Shown here piece by piece: positions 1 to 10,866 of a DNA stretch of 64,000 nucleotides (its first letter is position 1; each line of letters opens with the position of its first letter). The notes under the pieces are model-generated. The model ran no database searches. It saw nothing but the letters and a program-made list of their open reading frames with translations, and was not told the DNA's origin. Source of the stretch: Sequoia sempervirens (taxonomy: Eukaryota > Streptophyta > Pinopsida > Cupressales > Cupressaceae); assembly GCA_007258455.2 (NCBI GenBank), contig VDFB02000001.1, positions 18,613,001-18,677,000 on the forward strand, given 5' to 3'. The position numbers were made by a program, and so were the translations under genes.

Positions 1-1350
1 GCCACGAAAACCGAAACACGAGCGGTTTCCTAAGTGCTGCTATAATGCAATGAAAAATGAAGGTTTGCAAAAAGCGATAGAAAATACACATAAAGAATGC
101 GCAACCATAATCCAGAATCGTAGTCACGAAATTTTATCAATGGCCCACGAAAACTCAAACACGAGTGTTTTCGTAAATGCAGCTATAACTCCACAAAAAA
201 AGAAGGATCGTCAAAGGCGATTAAATATATGCACACAAAACAACTAAAGTAAAATCCATAATAGTAGTCACCAAATTTGATTGATGGCCCCCAAAAACTC
301 AAATATGAGATGTTTCCTAAATGCAGCTATAACTCAACAAAAAAGGAATGTTCGCAAAAGACAATGAAAATTCGTGTATACAATTCACAACTACAGTGTC
401 ATCGACAATCGTAGTCACCAAAGTTGATCAATGGCCCAGAAAAACTCAAACAAGATTGGTTTCCTAAATGTGGCTATAACTCAACAAAAAATGAAGGGTC
501 GCAAAAGGCGATAGAAAATATGCGTATAGAATGCACAACTACATTGTAATCAATAAGCGTAGTCAACCAAAGTTGACTGATGGCCCACGAAAAATAAAAA
601 CTCGAGCAATTTCCTAAATTGGGCTATAACTCAACAAAAAATGAAGGTTTGTGAAAGGAAATAGAAGATACGTGTACAAAATGGACAACTAGAGTGTAAT
701 CCACAATCGTAGTCATCAAAATTGATCAATGACCCACAAAAACTCAAACATGAGCGGTTTCCAAATTGTGGCTCCTAAGAAAAAATGAAGGTTCGCAAAA
801 GGTGATCGAAAATACGGGTATAGAATGAACAACTACAGTGTAATCCACAACGTAGTCACTAAAGTTGATTGATGGCCCACAAAAACTCAAACACTAGTGG
901 TTTCCTAAATGTGGTTATAACTCAACCAAAAATGAAGGTTCGCGAAAGGCGATAGAAAATACGCCTATAGAATGCACAATATTAGTCACCAAAGTTGATC
1001 GATGACCCTCGAAAACTCAAACATGAGCGGTTTTCCTAAATGCGGCTATAATTCAACAAAAAATTAAGGTTCACGAGAGAAAATATACATATAGAATGCA
1101 CAACTACAGTGTAATCCAATATTGTAGTCACCAAAGTTAATCAATGGCCCACGAAAACACAAAAACAAGCGGTTTCCTAAGTGCGGCGATAACACAATGA
1201 AAAATTAAGGTTCATGAAACGCTATAGAAAATATGCATAGAGAATGCACAACTATAGTGTAATCCACAAGCGTAGTCACCAAAGCTGATCGATGGCCCAC
1301 AAAAACTCAAACATGAGTGGTTTGCTAAATGCAGCTATAACTCAACAAAA
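1..1350 (-). repeat. Satellite A array, minus orientation
   Basis: About nine 148-bp monomers in the minus orientation, recognised by the recurring boxes GGCTATAACTCAACAAAAAA, ATGAAGGTTCGCGAAAGGCG and GTAGTCACCAAAGTTGATCG. The array enters from outside the window in mid-monomer. It ends at CTCAACAAAA, where A runs directly into satellite B through a shared A-run. Several CG positions vary between CG, TG and CA. Confidence 0.95.
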
Positions 1351-2576
1351 AAATTTGATTTTCCCAAATAAAATTGTTTCGTAGATTCAATTTTTGAGGT
1401 ATTCTTACATGTTGCTGAAAAAATAGTTTTTCGAAAAAAGGACGATCTAGGTCTTCTCAAAATGACATTCTCTACATATCCCATTTCTACAATTTTTCAT
1501 AAAAAGATTCAAAAGATTTGCCTCTGTTACCTCTACTGCTTCTACTTTTCAAGAACATCTATCTTTTTCAAGAACAACTTATTTTTTCAAAAGCATAAGG
1601 GTCTCTTTAGCACATGAGCACCTACAAAACCCATATTTCGACTTTCCCAAACAAAAATTATTTTTTAGATTCCATTTTTTAGGGGTTCTTGCATATTGGT
1701 GAAAAATTAGTTTTTCGAAAAGAGGATGATCTGGTTCTACTCAGAGCGACATTCTCTACAAAACTCATTTCTCAAAATTTTCACAAAAAGATTGAATTTT
1801 TTTGCCTTTGTTACCTCCACTGCTTCTACTTTTTAAAAAAATAAAATTGAAAAACAACTTATTTTTTCAAAAAATGGACAATCTAGGTCTCTTGACCACA
1901 AGAGCACCTATAAAACCCATATATCGATTTTTCCAAAAAAAATTGTTTTGTGGATTCTATTTTTGAGGAGTTCTTACATGTTTGTGAAAAATTATGTTTT
2001 CGAAAAAAGGATGATATGGGTCTAATCATAATAACATTCTCTACAAAACCCATTTCTCAGATTTTTCACAAAATGATTTAAATTTTTTTCCTCTATTACC
2101 TCTACTACTTCTACTTTTCAAAAAAAACAATCTTTTTCAAAAAGAACTAAGTTTTTGAAAAAACGGACGATCTGGGTCTTTCGACACATGAGCACCTATA
2201 GAACCCATATTTTTGATTTTCCCAAAAATAAATTGATTTGTAGATTCTATTTTTGAGGGGTTCTTGCATGTTTGTCAAAAATTAGTTTTTCGAAAAAAGG
2301 ACAATCTGGGATTACCTAGAACGACATTCTCTACAAAACCCATTTCTCAGATTTGTCATAAAAAGATTCAAAAATTCAAAAAAATTGCCTCCATTACCTC
2401 TACTTTTTCTACTTTTCAAAAAATCTATCTTTTTCAAAAACAACTTATTTTTTCCAAAAACGGACGATCTGGGTCTCTTTAGGACACAACCACCTATAAA
2501 ACCCATATCTTTTATTTTCCCAAAAAACATTGTTTTGTAGATTTTATTTTTGAGGGGTTCTTGCATGTTGGTGAAA
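1351..2576 (+). repeat. Satellite B block 1, plus orientation
   Basis: About four B units of roughly 290 bp. Landmarks are TTGAGGGGTTCTTGCATGTT, then GACGATCTGGGTCT, then CTACAAAACCCATTTCTCAG, then a T-rich stretch with ACCTCTACTGCTTCTACTTT. One unit carries a small insertion near 2370 that repeats ATTCAAAAA. Both edges fall at positions used by other blocks: the left edge resembles the border at 54688 and the right edge resembles the border at 6318, in inverse orientation. Confidence 0.93.
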
Positions 2577-3490
2577 ATACGCGTATAGAATGCACAATTA
2601 CAGTGTAATCCACAATTGTAGTCACCAAAGTTGATTGATGGCCTAGAAAAACTCAAACATGAGTGGTTTCTTAAATGTGGCTATAACTCAACATAAAATG
2701 AATGTTCGTGAAAGGCGATAGAGAATATGTGTATAGAATGCACAACTACAGTGTAATCCAAAAAGCATTGTCAACAAAGATAGTCGATGGCGCACGAAAA
2801 CTCAAACTCGAGTGGTTTCCTAAATGCAGCTATAACTCAACAAAAAATGACGGTTCGTGAAAGACAATAGAAAATATGTGTATAGATTGCGCAACTACAA
2901 TGTAATCCATAGACGTAATCACCAAAGTTGATTGATGGGCCACAAAAACTCAAACTTGAGCAGTTTTCCTAAATGCGGCGATAACTTAAACAAAATGAAG
3001 GTTCGCGAAAGGTGATAGAAAATACGCATACAAAATGCACAACTACAGTGCAATCCAATATCATAGTCACCAAAGTTGATTGATGCCCCCACGAAAACTC
3101 AAATTTGAGCGGTTTCCTAAATGCTGGTATAACATGTGCAGTCCATGATTGTAGTCACCAAAGTTAATTGATGGCACACAAAAACTCAAACACGAGCGGT
3201 TTCCTAAATGTGGCTATAACTCAACAAAAAATGAAGGTTCGTCAAAGGCGATAGAAAATACGCGTATAGAATATAGAACTACAGTGTATAATCCACAATC
3301 ATAGTCACTAAAGTTGATTGATGACCCACGAAATCTCAAACACGAGTGTTTTTCTAAATACGACTACGACTCAATAGAAAATGAAGGTTCGTGAAAGGCG
3401 ATTAAAAATATGCATATAGAATGGACAACTACAGTGCAATCGACAATTGTAGTCACCAAAGTTGATCGATGGCCCACAAAAACTCAAACA
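2577..3490 (-). repeat. Satellite A array, minus orientation
   Basis: About six monomers in the minus orientation. The left edge is fused to B at GTGAAAATAC, where both families share GAAAA. One monomer near 3125-3150 lacks roughly a third of its length: the text jumps from TATAAC to a degraded GTGCAGTCC. The right edge is an orientation switch. Confidence 0.93.
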
Positions 3491-3936
3491 CGATTGTGGA
3501 TTGCACTATAGTTGTTCAATTTGTAAACGTAATTTCTATTGCCTTTCACGGACCTTCATTTTTTGTTGAGTTATAGCCCCATTTAGGAAACCACACGTGT
3601 TTGACTTTTCGTGGGCTGTCAATCAACTTTGGTGACTACAATTGTGGATTGCACTGTAGTTGTCCATTATGTACGCGTACTTTCTATTTCCTTTTGCAAA
3701 CCTTTGGTTCTAGTTGAGTTATAGCCAAATTTAGGAAACCGCTCATGATTAAGATTTTGTGGGTGATATCGATAAACTTTGGTCACTAAGATTGTAGATT
3801 GTACTATAATTAAGCATTTTGTACACATATTTTTAATCGACTTTCATGAAAATTCATTTTTTGTAGGGTTATAGCCACTTTTAGGAAAATGCTCTTGTTT
3901 GAGTTTTCGTAGGCCAGCGATCAACATCGGTGACTA
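3491..3936 (+). repeat. Short satellite A segment, plus orientation
   Basis: Three monomers in the plus orientation sit between two minus arrays, a 446-bp inversion. Plus landmarks GTTGAGTTATAGCC and GATTGTGGATTGCAC are clear. The right end forms a hairpin-like turn at about 3911-3970, with GGCCAGCGATCAAC facing GTTGGTTAATGGCC around a loop of about 16 bases. Confidence 0.93.
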
Positions 3937-5683
3937 CAGTGTAATAAAAAATTGTAGTAACCAAAGTTGGTTAATGGCCCACAAAAACTCAAACATGAGC
4001 GGTTTTCTAAGTGCAGTTATAACTCAACGAAAAATGAGCGTTCACAAAAGGTGATAGAAAATATGTGTATAGAATGCACAACTACAGTGTAATCCACAAT
4101 CGTAGTAGCCAAAGTTGATCGATGGCCGATTAAAACTCTAGCACAAGCGTTCTCCTAAATGCAACTATACCTCAACAAAAACTGAAGGTTCGCAAAAGCC
4201 AATAGAAAATACATGTAAAGAATGGACAACTACAGTGTAATGCACAATCGTAGTGACCAAAGTTGATCGATGGCCCACAAGAACTCAAACACGAGCGGTT
4301 TCTTAAATGCAGCTATAACTCAACAAGAAATGAAGCTTCATGAAAGGCGATATAAAATACGCGTACAGACTGGACAACTACAGTGCAATCCATAATTGTA
4401 GGCACTGAAATTGATAGACGGCCCACGAAAACTGAAATACGAGCGGTTTCCTAAATACGGCTATAACTCAACAAAAAATGAAGGTTTTTGAAAAGCGATT
4501 AAAATATGCATACAAAATGCACAACTACAATAAAATTCCCAATCATAGTCACCAAAGTTGATCAAAGGCTCATGAAAAGTCAAACTCGACTAGCTTCCTA
4601 AATGCGGTTATAACTCAACAACCAAACAAAGGTTTATGAAAGACGATAGAAAATACATGTACAAAATGGAAAACTACAGTGCAATCCACAATACTAGTCA
4701 CCAAAGTTGATCGATAGCCCATGAAAACTTGAAAACACAAGCGATTTCCTAAGTGCGGCTATAACTCAACGAAAACTGAAGGTTCACGAAAGGCGATAGA
4801 AAATACGCATTTATAATGCACAACTACAGTACAATCCACAATGGTAGTCACCAAAGCTGATTGATGGCCCATGAAAACTGAAACTCGATTCGTTTCCTAA
4901 ATGTGTCTATAACTCAAAAAAAAGGAAGGTTCGCGAAAGGCAATAGAAAATACATGTACATAATTGAAAACTACATTGCAATCCACAATCATAGTCACTA
5001 AAAATGAAACATGAGCATTTTCCTAAATGTGGCTAGAACTCAACAAAACAGAAGTTTCATGAAAGGCGATTAAAAATATGTGTACGAAATGCACAACTAT
5101 AGTACAATCCACAATCGTAGTCACCAAAGTTGATTGATTTCCCACAAAATTCAAACATTAACGGTTTCCTAAATGTGGCTATAACTCAACAAAAAATGAA
5201 GGTTCGCGAAAGGTGATAGAAAATACGTGTATAGAATGAACTACATTGTAATCCATAATCGTAGTCACCAAGTTGATTGATGGCCCACGAAAACTCAAAT
5301 ATGAGCCGTTTCCTATATGCGGCTATAACGCAACCAAAAGTGAAGGTTCACAAAAGGCAATAGAAAATAGGCATATAGAATGGATAACTACATTGCAATC
5401 CACAATCGTAGTTACCAAAATGATCAATGGCCCACAAAAACTCAAGCACGAGCGGTTTCTTAAATGTGGCTATAACTCAACAAAAAATGAAGGTTCAGGA
5501 AAAGCGATAGAAAATATGTGTATAGAATGCACAACTATAGTGTAATCCACAAGCGTAGTCACCAAAGTTGATCAATGGCCCCCGAAAACTCCAACCCGAG
5601 CGGTTTTCGAAATGCAGCTATAACTCAAGAAAAAATGAAGGTTCGCGAAAGTCGGTAGGAAATACGTGTAATGGACAACTATA
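3937..5683 (-). repeat. Satellite A array, minus orientation
   Basis: About twelve minus-orientation monomers, mostly close to 148 bp. A shortened monomer lies near 4995, where GTAGTCAC-type sequence jumps straight to AAAATGAAACATGAGC. The array ends at a switch near 5684 whose arms (AATGGACAACTAT and ATAGTTGTGCATT) face each other around a loop of about 15 bases. Confidence 0.94.
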
Positions 5684-6318
5684 TTGTGGATTACACTATA
5701 GTTGTGCATTCTATATGAATATTTTCTATTGGCTTTCACGAACCTTCATTATTCGTTAAGTTATAGCCACATTTAGGAAACCGTTCGAGTTTGAGTTTTT
5801 TTTGGCCATCGATCAACTTTGGTGACTATGCTTGTGGATTACACTGTATTTGTGCATTCTATAAGTGTATCTTCTATCGCATTTCACGAACCTTCATTTT
5901 TTGTTGAGTTATAGCTGCATTTAGGAAACCACTTTGGTTTGAGATTTTGTGGGCTATCGATCAACTTTGGTGACTACGATTGTTGATTACACTATAGTTG
6001 TTCATTCTATACATGTGTTTTCTATCGCTTTTCGCGAACCCTTATTTTTTGTTGAGTTATAGCTGCATTTAGGAAACCGCTCATGTTTGAGTTTTTGTGG
6101 GCCATCAATCAACTTTGGTGACTACAATTGTAGATTGTACTATAGTTGTGCATTTTTTAAGTATATTTTTACTCACCTTTCATGAACCTTTGTTTTTTGT
6201 TGAGTTATAGCCGCATTTATGAAATCTCTCGTGTTTGAGTTTTTGTGGACCATCGAGAAACTTTGGTGACTACGATTGTGGATTACATTGTAGGTGTGCA
6301 TTCTATACACGTATTTTC
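5684..6318 (+). repeat. Satellite A segment, plus orientation
   Basis: About four plus-orientation monomers between an inversion point and a B block. The right edge is at GTATTTTC followed by AGAAACATGCAAG. This is the same A-to-B contact as at 2576, read on the other strand. Confidence 0.94.
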
Positions 6319-9170
6319 AGAAACATGCAAGAACCCCTAAAAAATAGAATCTACAAATTTTTTTTTTGGGAAAATAAAAAATATGGGTTTTATAGTTGGT
6401 TAGGTGCTAAAGAGACCTAGAACGTCCGTTTTTTAAAAAAGAAAAGTTGTTTTTGAAAAAGATAGATTTTTTCAAATCTAGAAGCAGTAGAGGTAATATA
6501 GGCAAATTTTTTGAATCTTTTTATGAAAAATATGAGAAATGGGTTTTGTAGAGAATGTTCTTCTGAGTAGACCCGAATCGTCCTTTTTACGAAAAACTAA
6601 ATTTTCACCAAGATGCAAGAATCCCTCAAAAATATAATCTACGAAACAATATTTTTTGGGAAAATCAAAAATATTTTATAGGTGCTTTGGTGCTAAAGAG
6701 ATTCAAATCGTCCGTTTTTTGAAAAAATAAGTTGTTTTTGAAAAAGATTGAATTTTTTAAAAAGTAAAAAAACAATATAGGTAATATAGGCAAATTTTTT
6801 GAATCTTTTTATGAAAAATTTGAGAAATAGGTTTTGTAGAGAATGTCATTCTGAGTAAATCCAAATCATCTTTTTTTTTGAAAAACTAATTTTTCACCAA
6901 CATGCAAGAACCCCTTAAAAATAGAATCTATGAAAAAGTTTGTTTGGGAACATCGAAATAATGGGTTTGATAGGTGCTCGTGTGGTAAAGAAACCAAGAT
7001 TGTCTGTATTTTGAAATTATTTGTTATTGAAAAATATAGATTTTTTTGAAAAGTATAAGCAGTAGAGATAACAGATACAAATTTTTTGAATCTTATTATG
7101 AAAATTCTGACAAATGATTTTTGTAAAGAATGTTTTTCTGAGTAGACCCAAATCTCCTTTTTTTGAAAAACTAATTTTTCACCAACATGCAAGAAACCCA
7201 TATCCTCTTTTCAAAAAACTAATATTTCACCAACATGCAAGAACCCTTCAAAAATAGAATATATGAAACACTTTTTTTGGGAAAAATTGAAATATGGATT
7301 TTATAGGTGCTCGTGTGCAAAAAAGACCCAGATCGTCCGTTTTTTCAAAAAATAAGTTTTTCTTGAAAAAGATAGTTTTGTTTGAAAAGTAGAAGCAGTA
7401 GGGGTAACAGAGGTAAAGTTTTTGAATCTTTTTATGAAAAATCTAAGAAATGGGTTTTATAGAGAATGTCATTCTGAGTAGATCTAGATCGTCTTTTTTT
7501 TTGAAAAACTAATTTTTCACCAACATGTAAGAATCCCTCAAAAATAGAATCTACAAAACAATTTTAGTTGGGAAAATCGAAAATATGGGTTTCATAGGTG
7601 CTCTAAAGAGATCCAGATCATCCGTTTTTTTTTAAATAAGTTGTTTTTGAAAAACATAGATTTTTTTGAAAAGTAGAAGCAGTAGAGGTAACAGAGGCAA
7701 TTTTTTTGAATCTTTTTATGAAAAATCTGAGAAATGGGTTTTGTAGAGAATATCGTTATGAATAGACCTAGATCATCCTTTTTGCGAAAAACTTATTTTT
7801 CATCAACATGCAAGAACTCCTCAAGAATAGAATCTACGAAACAATTTTTTTTGGGAAAATAAAATATATGGGTTTTATAGGTACTCATGTGCTAAAGAGA
7901 CCCAGATCTTCCGTTCTTTGAAAAAATAAGATGTTTTTTGAAAAAGAGAGATATTTTTTAAAAGTAGAAGTAGTAGAGGTATCCGAGGCAAGTTTTTTGA
8001 ATCTTTTTATGAAAAATATGAGAAATGGGTTTTCTAGAGAATGTTGTTCTGAGTACACCCAGATCGTCCTTTTTTTGAAAAACTAATTTTTCACCAACAT
8101 ACAAGAACCCCTCAAAAATAGAATCTGTGAAACAATTTTTTTTGTGAAAATAAAAATTATGGGTTTTATAAGTGCCCGTGTGTTGAAGAGATTTAGATCG
8201 TCTATTTTTTGAAAAAGATAGATTTTTTTGAAAAGTAGAAGCGATGAAATTAACATAACACAAATTTTTTTTTGAATCTTTTTTATGAAAATATGAAATG
8301 GTTTTGCTTATGGGAATGTCATTAGGAGTAAATCCTAGATTATCCTCTTTACTATGAAAGAGCTAATTTTTTCACCAACATGCAAGAACCCCTCAAAATG
8401 AAGTCACTAGGCAATTTTTTTTGGGAGAAGGAAAATTGAAATATGGGTTTTATAGTTGCTCGTATGCTAAAGAGACCCAGATAGTCCCCTTTTTGGAAAA
8501 ATAAGTTGTTTTTCAAAAAGATAGATTTTTTTGAGAATTAGAAGCAGTAGATGTAAGATAAGCAAATTTTTTGAATTTTTTTATGAAAAATCTGAGAAAT
8601 GGGTTTTGTAGAGAATGTCGTTGTAAGTAGACCCATGTCGTCCTTTTTTCAAAAAACTAGTTTTCACCAACATGCAAGAAACCCACAAAAATAGAATCTA
8701 CAAAACAATTTTTTTTGGGGAAATCCAAAATATGGGTTTTATAAGTGCTTGTGTGCTAAAGAGAACCAGATCGTCCATTTTTTGAAAAAATAAATTGTTT
8801 TTGAAAAAAATAAATTTTTGTAAGAAGTAGAAGTAGTAGAGGTAATAGAGGTAAATTTTTTGAATCTTTTTTGAAAAATCTGAGAAATGTGTTTTGTAGA
8901 GAATGTCGTTTTGAGTAAAGGCATATATTCATTTTTTTGAAAAACTAATTTTTCATCAACATGAAAAAAAAACCCTCAAAAATAGAATCTACGAAACAAT
9001 ACTTTTTGGGAAAATAAAAAATATGGTTTTATAGATGCTCATGTTGTAAAGAGACCCAGATTGACTATTTTTTTTTTAAATAAGTTGTTGAAAAAACATA
9101 GATTTATTTGAAAAGCAGAAGCAGTAGAGGTAAGAGATGCAATTTTTTTGAATCTTTCTATGAAAAATCC
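6319..9170 (-). repeat. Satellite B block 2, minus orientation
   Basis: About ten B units in the minus orientation. The GAATCTTTTTATGAAAAAT-type box falls at 7424, 7708 and 7999, giving 284 and 291 bp spacings. A local duplication near 7170-7240 repeats the CACCAACATGCAAGAA segment. The unit at about 8270-8440 shows many small insertions and other damage relative to its neighbours. The last unit (about 9000-9170) carries variants shared with the first units of the blocks at 24441 and 35621. Confidence 0.93.
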
Positions 9171-9217
9171 TACACACATGTATAAAACCCATAGTTTCAA
9201 TTTTCCCAAAAAAAATT
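9171..9217 (+). repeat. Inverted stub of satellite B at an A/B border
   Basis: After the minus-oriented block, the sequence turns and gives a B-plus fragment, TATAAAACCCATAGTTTCAA and TTTTCCCAAAAAAAATTG, before entering A-plus at GTTGAGTTATAGCC. The same three-part border (A, short reversed B piece, main B) is found in the opposite overall orientation at 24430-24500 and 35610-35680. Its recurrence shows that it was copied, not made three times. Confidence 0.85.
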
Positions 9218-10866
9218 GTTGAGTTATAGCCCCACATAGGAAAACGCTGTTGTTTGAGTTTTCGTGGGCCATCGATCAACTTTGGTGACTACAATTGTGG
9301 ATTACAATGCAGTTGTGCATTCTATACACATATTTTCTATTGCCTTTCACGAACCTTCATTTTTAATTGAGTTATAGCTACACTTAGGAAATTGCTCGTG
9401 TTTGAGTTTTCGTGGGCCATCGATCAACTTTGGTGACTACGATTGTGGATTGCATTCTAGTTGTCCATTTTGCATGCATAGTTTCTATCGCCTTTCGCGA
9501 ACATTCATTTTTTGTTGAGTTATAGCTGCATATAAGAAACTGCTCGAGTTTTCATTTTCATGAGCCATCAATCAAATTTGGTGACTACGCTTGTGCATTG
9601 CATTGTAGTTTTTTATTCTATATGTGAATTTTCTGTCACCTTTTGCGAACGTTCATTTTTTCTTAAGTTATAGCCGTATTTAGGAAACTGCTGATGTTTG
9701 AGCTTTTCTAGGCCATCAATCAACTTTGGTGAATGCAATTGTGGATTGTATTGTAGTTGTGCATTATGTAGGCATATTTTTAATTGCTTTTCATAAACAT
9801 TCATTTTTTTCTTGAGTTATAGGCGTATTTAGGAAACTGCTCATATTTGAGTTTTGGAGGGCCATCAATCAACTTTGGTGACTACAATTGTGGATTGCAC
9901 TATAGTTGTCCAATCTGTACACATATTTTCTATCGCCTTTCACAAACCTTCATTTTTCGTTGAGTTATAGCCCCATTTAGGAAACTACTCGTGTTTGAGT
10001 TTTCGTGGGCCATCGATCAACTTTGGTGACTACGATTGTGGATTACACTATAGTTGGGCATTTTATACGCGTATTTTTTATCGCCTTTCGCAAACCTTCA
10101 TTTTTCATTGAGTTATAGCGACACTTAGGAAACCGCTGGCGTTTGAGTTTTTGAGGGCCATCAATCAATTTTGGTGACTACAGTTGTGGATTACACTGTA
10201 GTTGTGCATTCTATACGTGTATTTTTCATTTCCTTTCACGAATCTTCATCTTTCGTTGAGTTATATCCACAGTTCGCAAACCGCTCGTGTTTGCTTTCTT
10301 TGTTGAGGTATAGCCGCATCTAGGAAATCCTCGAGTTTGAGTTTTCGTGGGCCGTTGATAAACTCTGGTGACTATGAATGGGGATTGTACTGTAGTTGTC
10401 CAATCTGTAAACGTATTTTCTATCGCCTTTCACGAACGTTAATTTTTTGCTCAGTTATAGCCCCATTTTGGAAACCGCTTGTGTTTGACTTTTTGTGGGC
10501 CATCGATCAACTTTGGTGACTACGATTATGGATTGCACTGTAGTTGTCCATTCTATACGCTTATTTTCAATCAGTTTTCGTGAACCTTCGTTACTGGTTG
10601 ATTGATACCGCATTTAGAAAACCACTCGTGTTTGAGTTTTCGTGAGCCATTGATAAACTTTAGTGAGAACGCTTGTGGATTACACTGTAGTTGTCCATTC
10701 TATACACATATTTTCTATTGCCTTTCGTGAACATTCATTTTTTGTTGAGTTATAGTTGCATTTAGGAAACTGCTCATATTTGAGTTTTTTTGGGCCATCA
10801 TTCAACTTTCTTGACTATGATTGTAGATTGTACTGTAGTTGTGCATTTTGTACGTATATTTTTCAA
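9218..10866 (+). repeat. Satellite A array, plus orientation
   Basis: About eleven plus-orientation monomers. The AGTTATAG box spacing gives exactly 148 bp (9963, 10111) and, at the start of a variant copy, 148 bp again (10259). A short extra piece follows near 10285, where the upstream part of a monomer is curtailed. The array ends at a turn near 10866, where TTTGTACGTATATTT faces AATACGTGATTAGAATGC. Confidence 0.95.

Noticed and set aside
6319..9170. Satellite B blocks as inserted transposable elements
   Set aside because: They are tandem arrays of 283-293-bp units with no terminal repeats, target-site duplications or coding motifs that I can see, and block edges fall at different unit positions.
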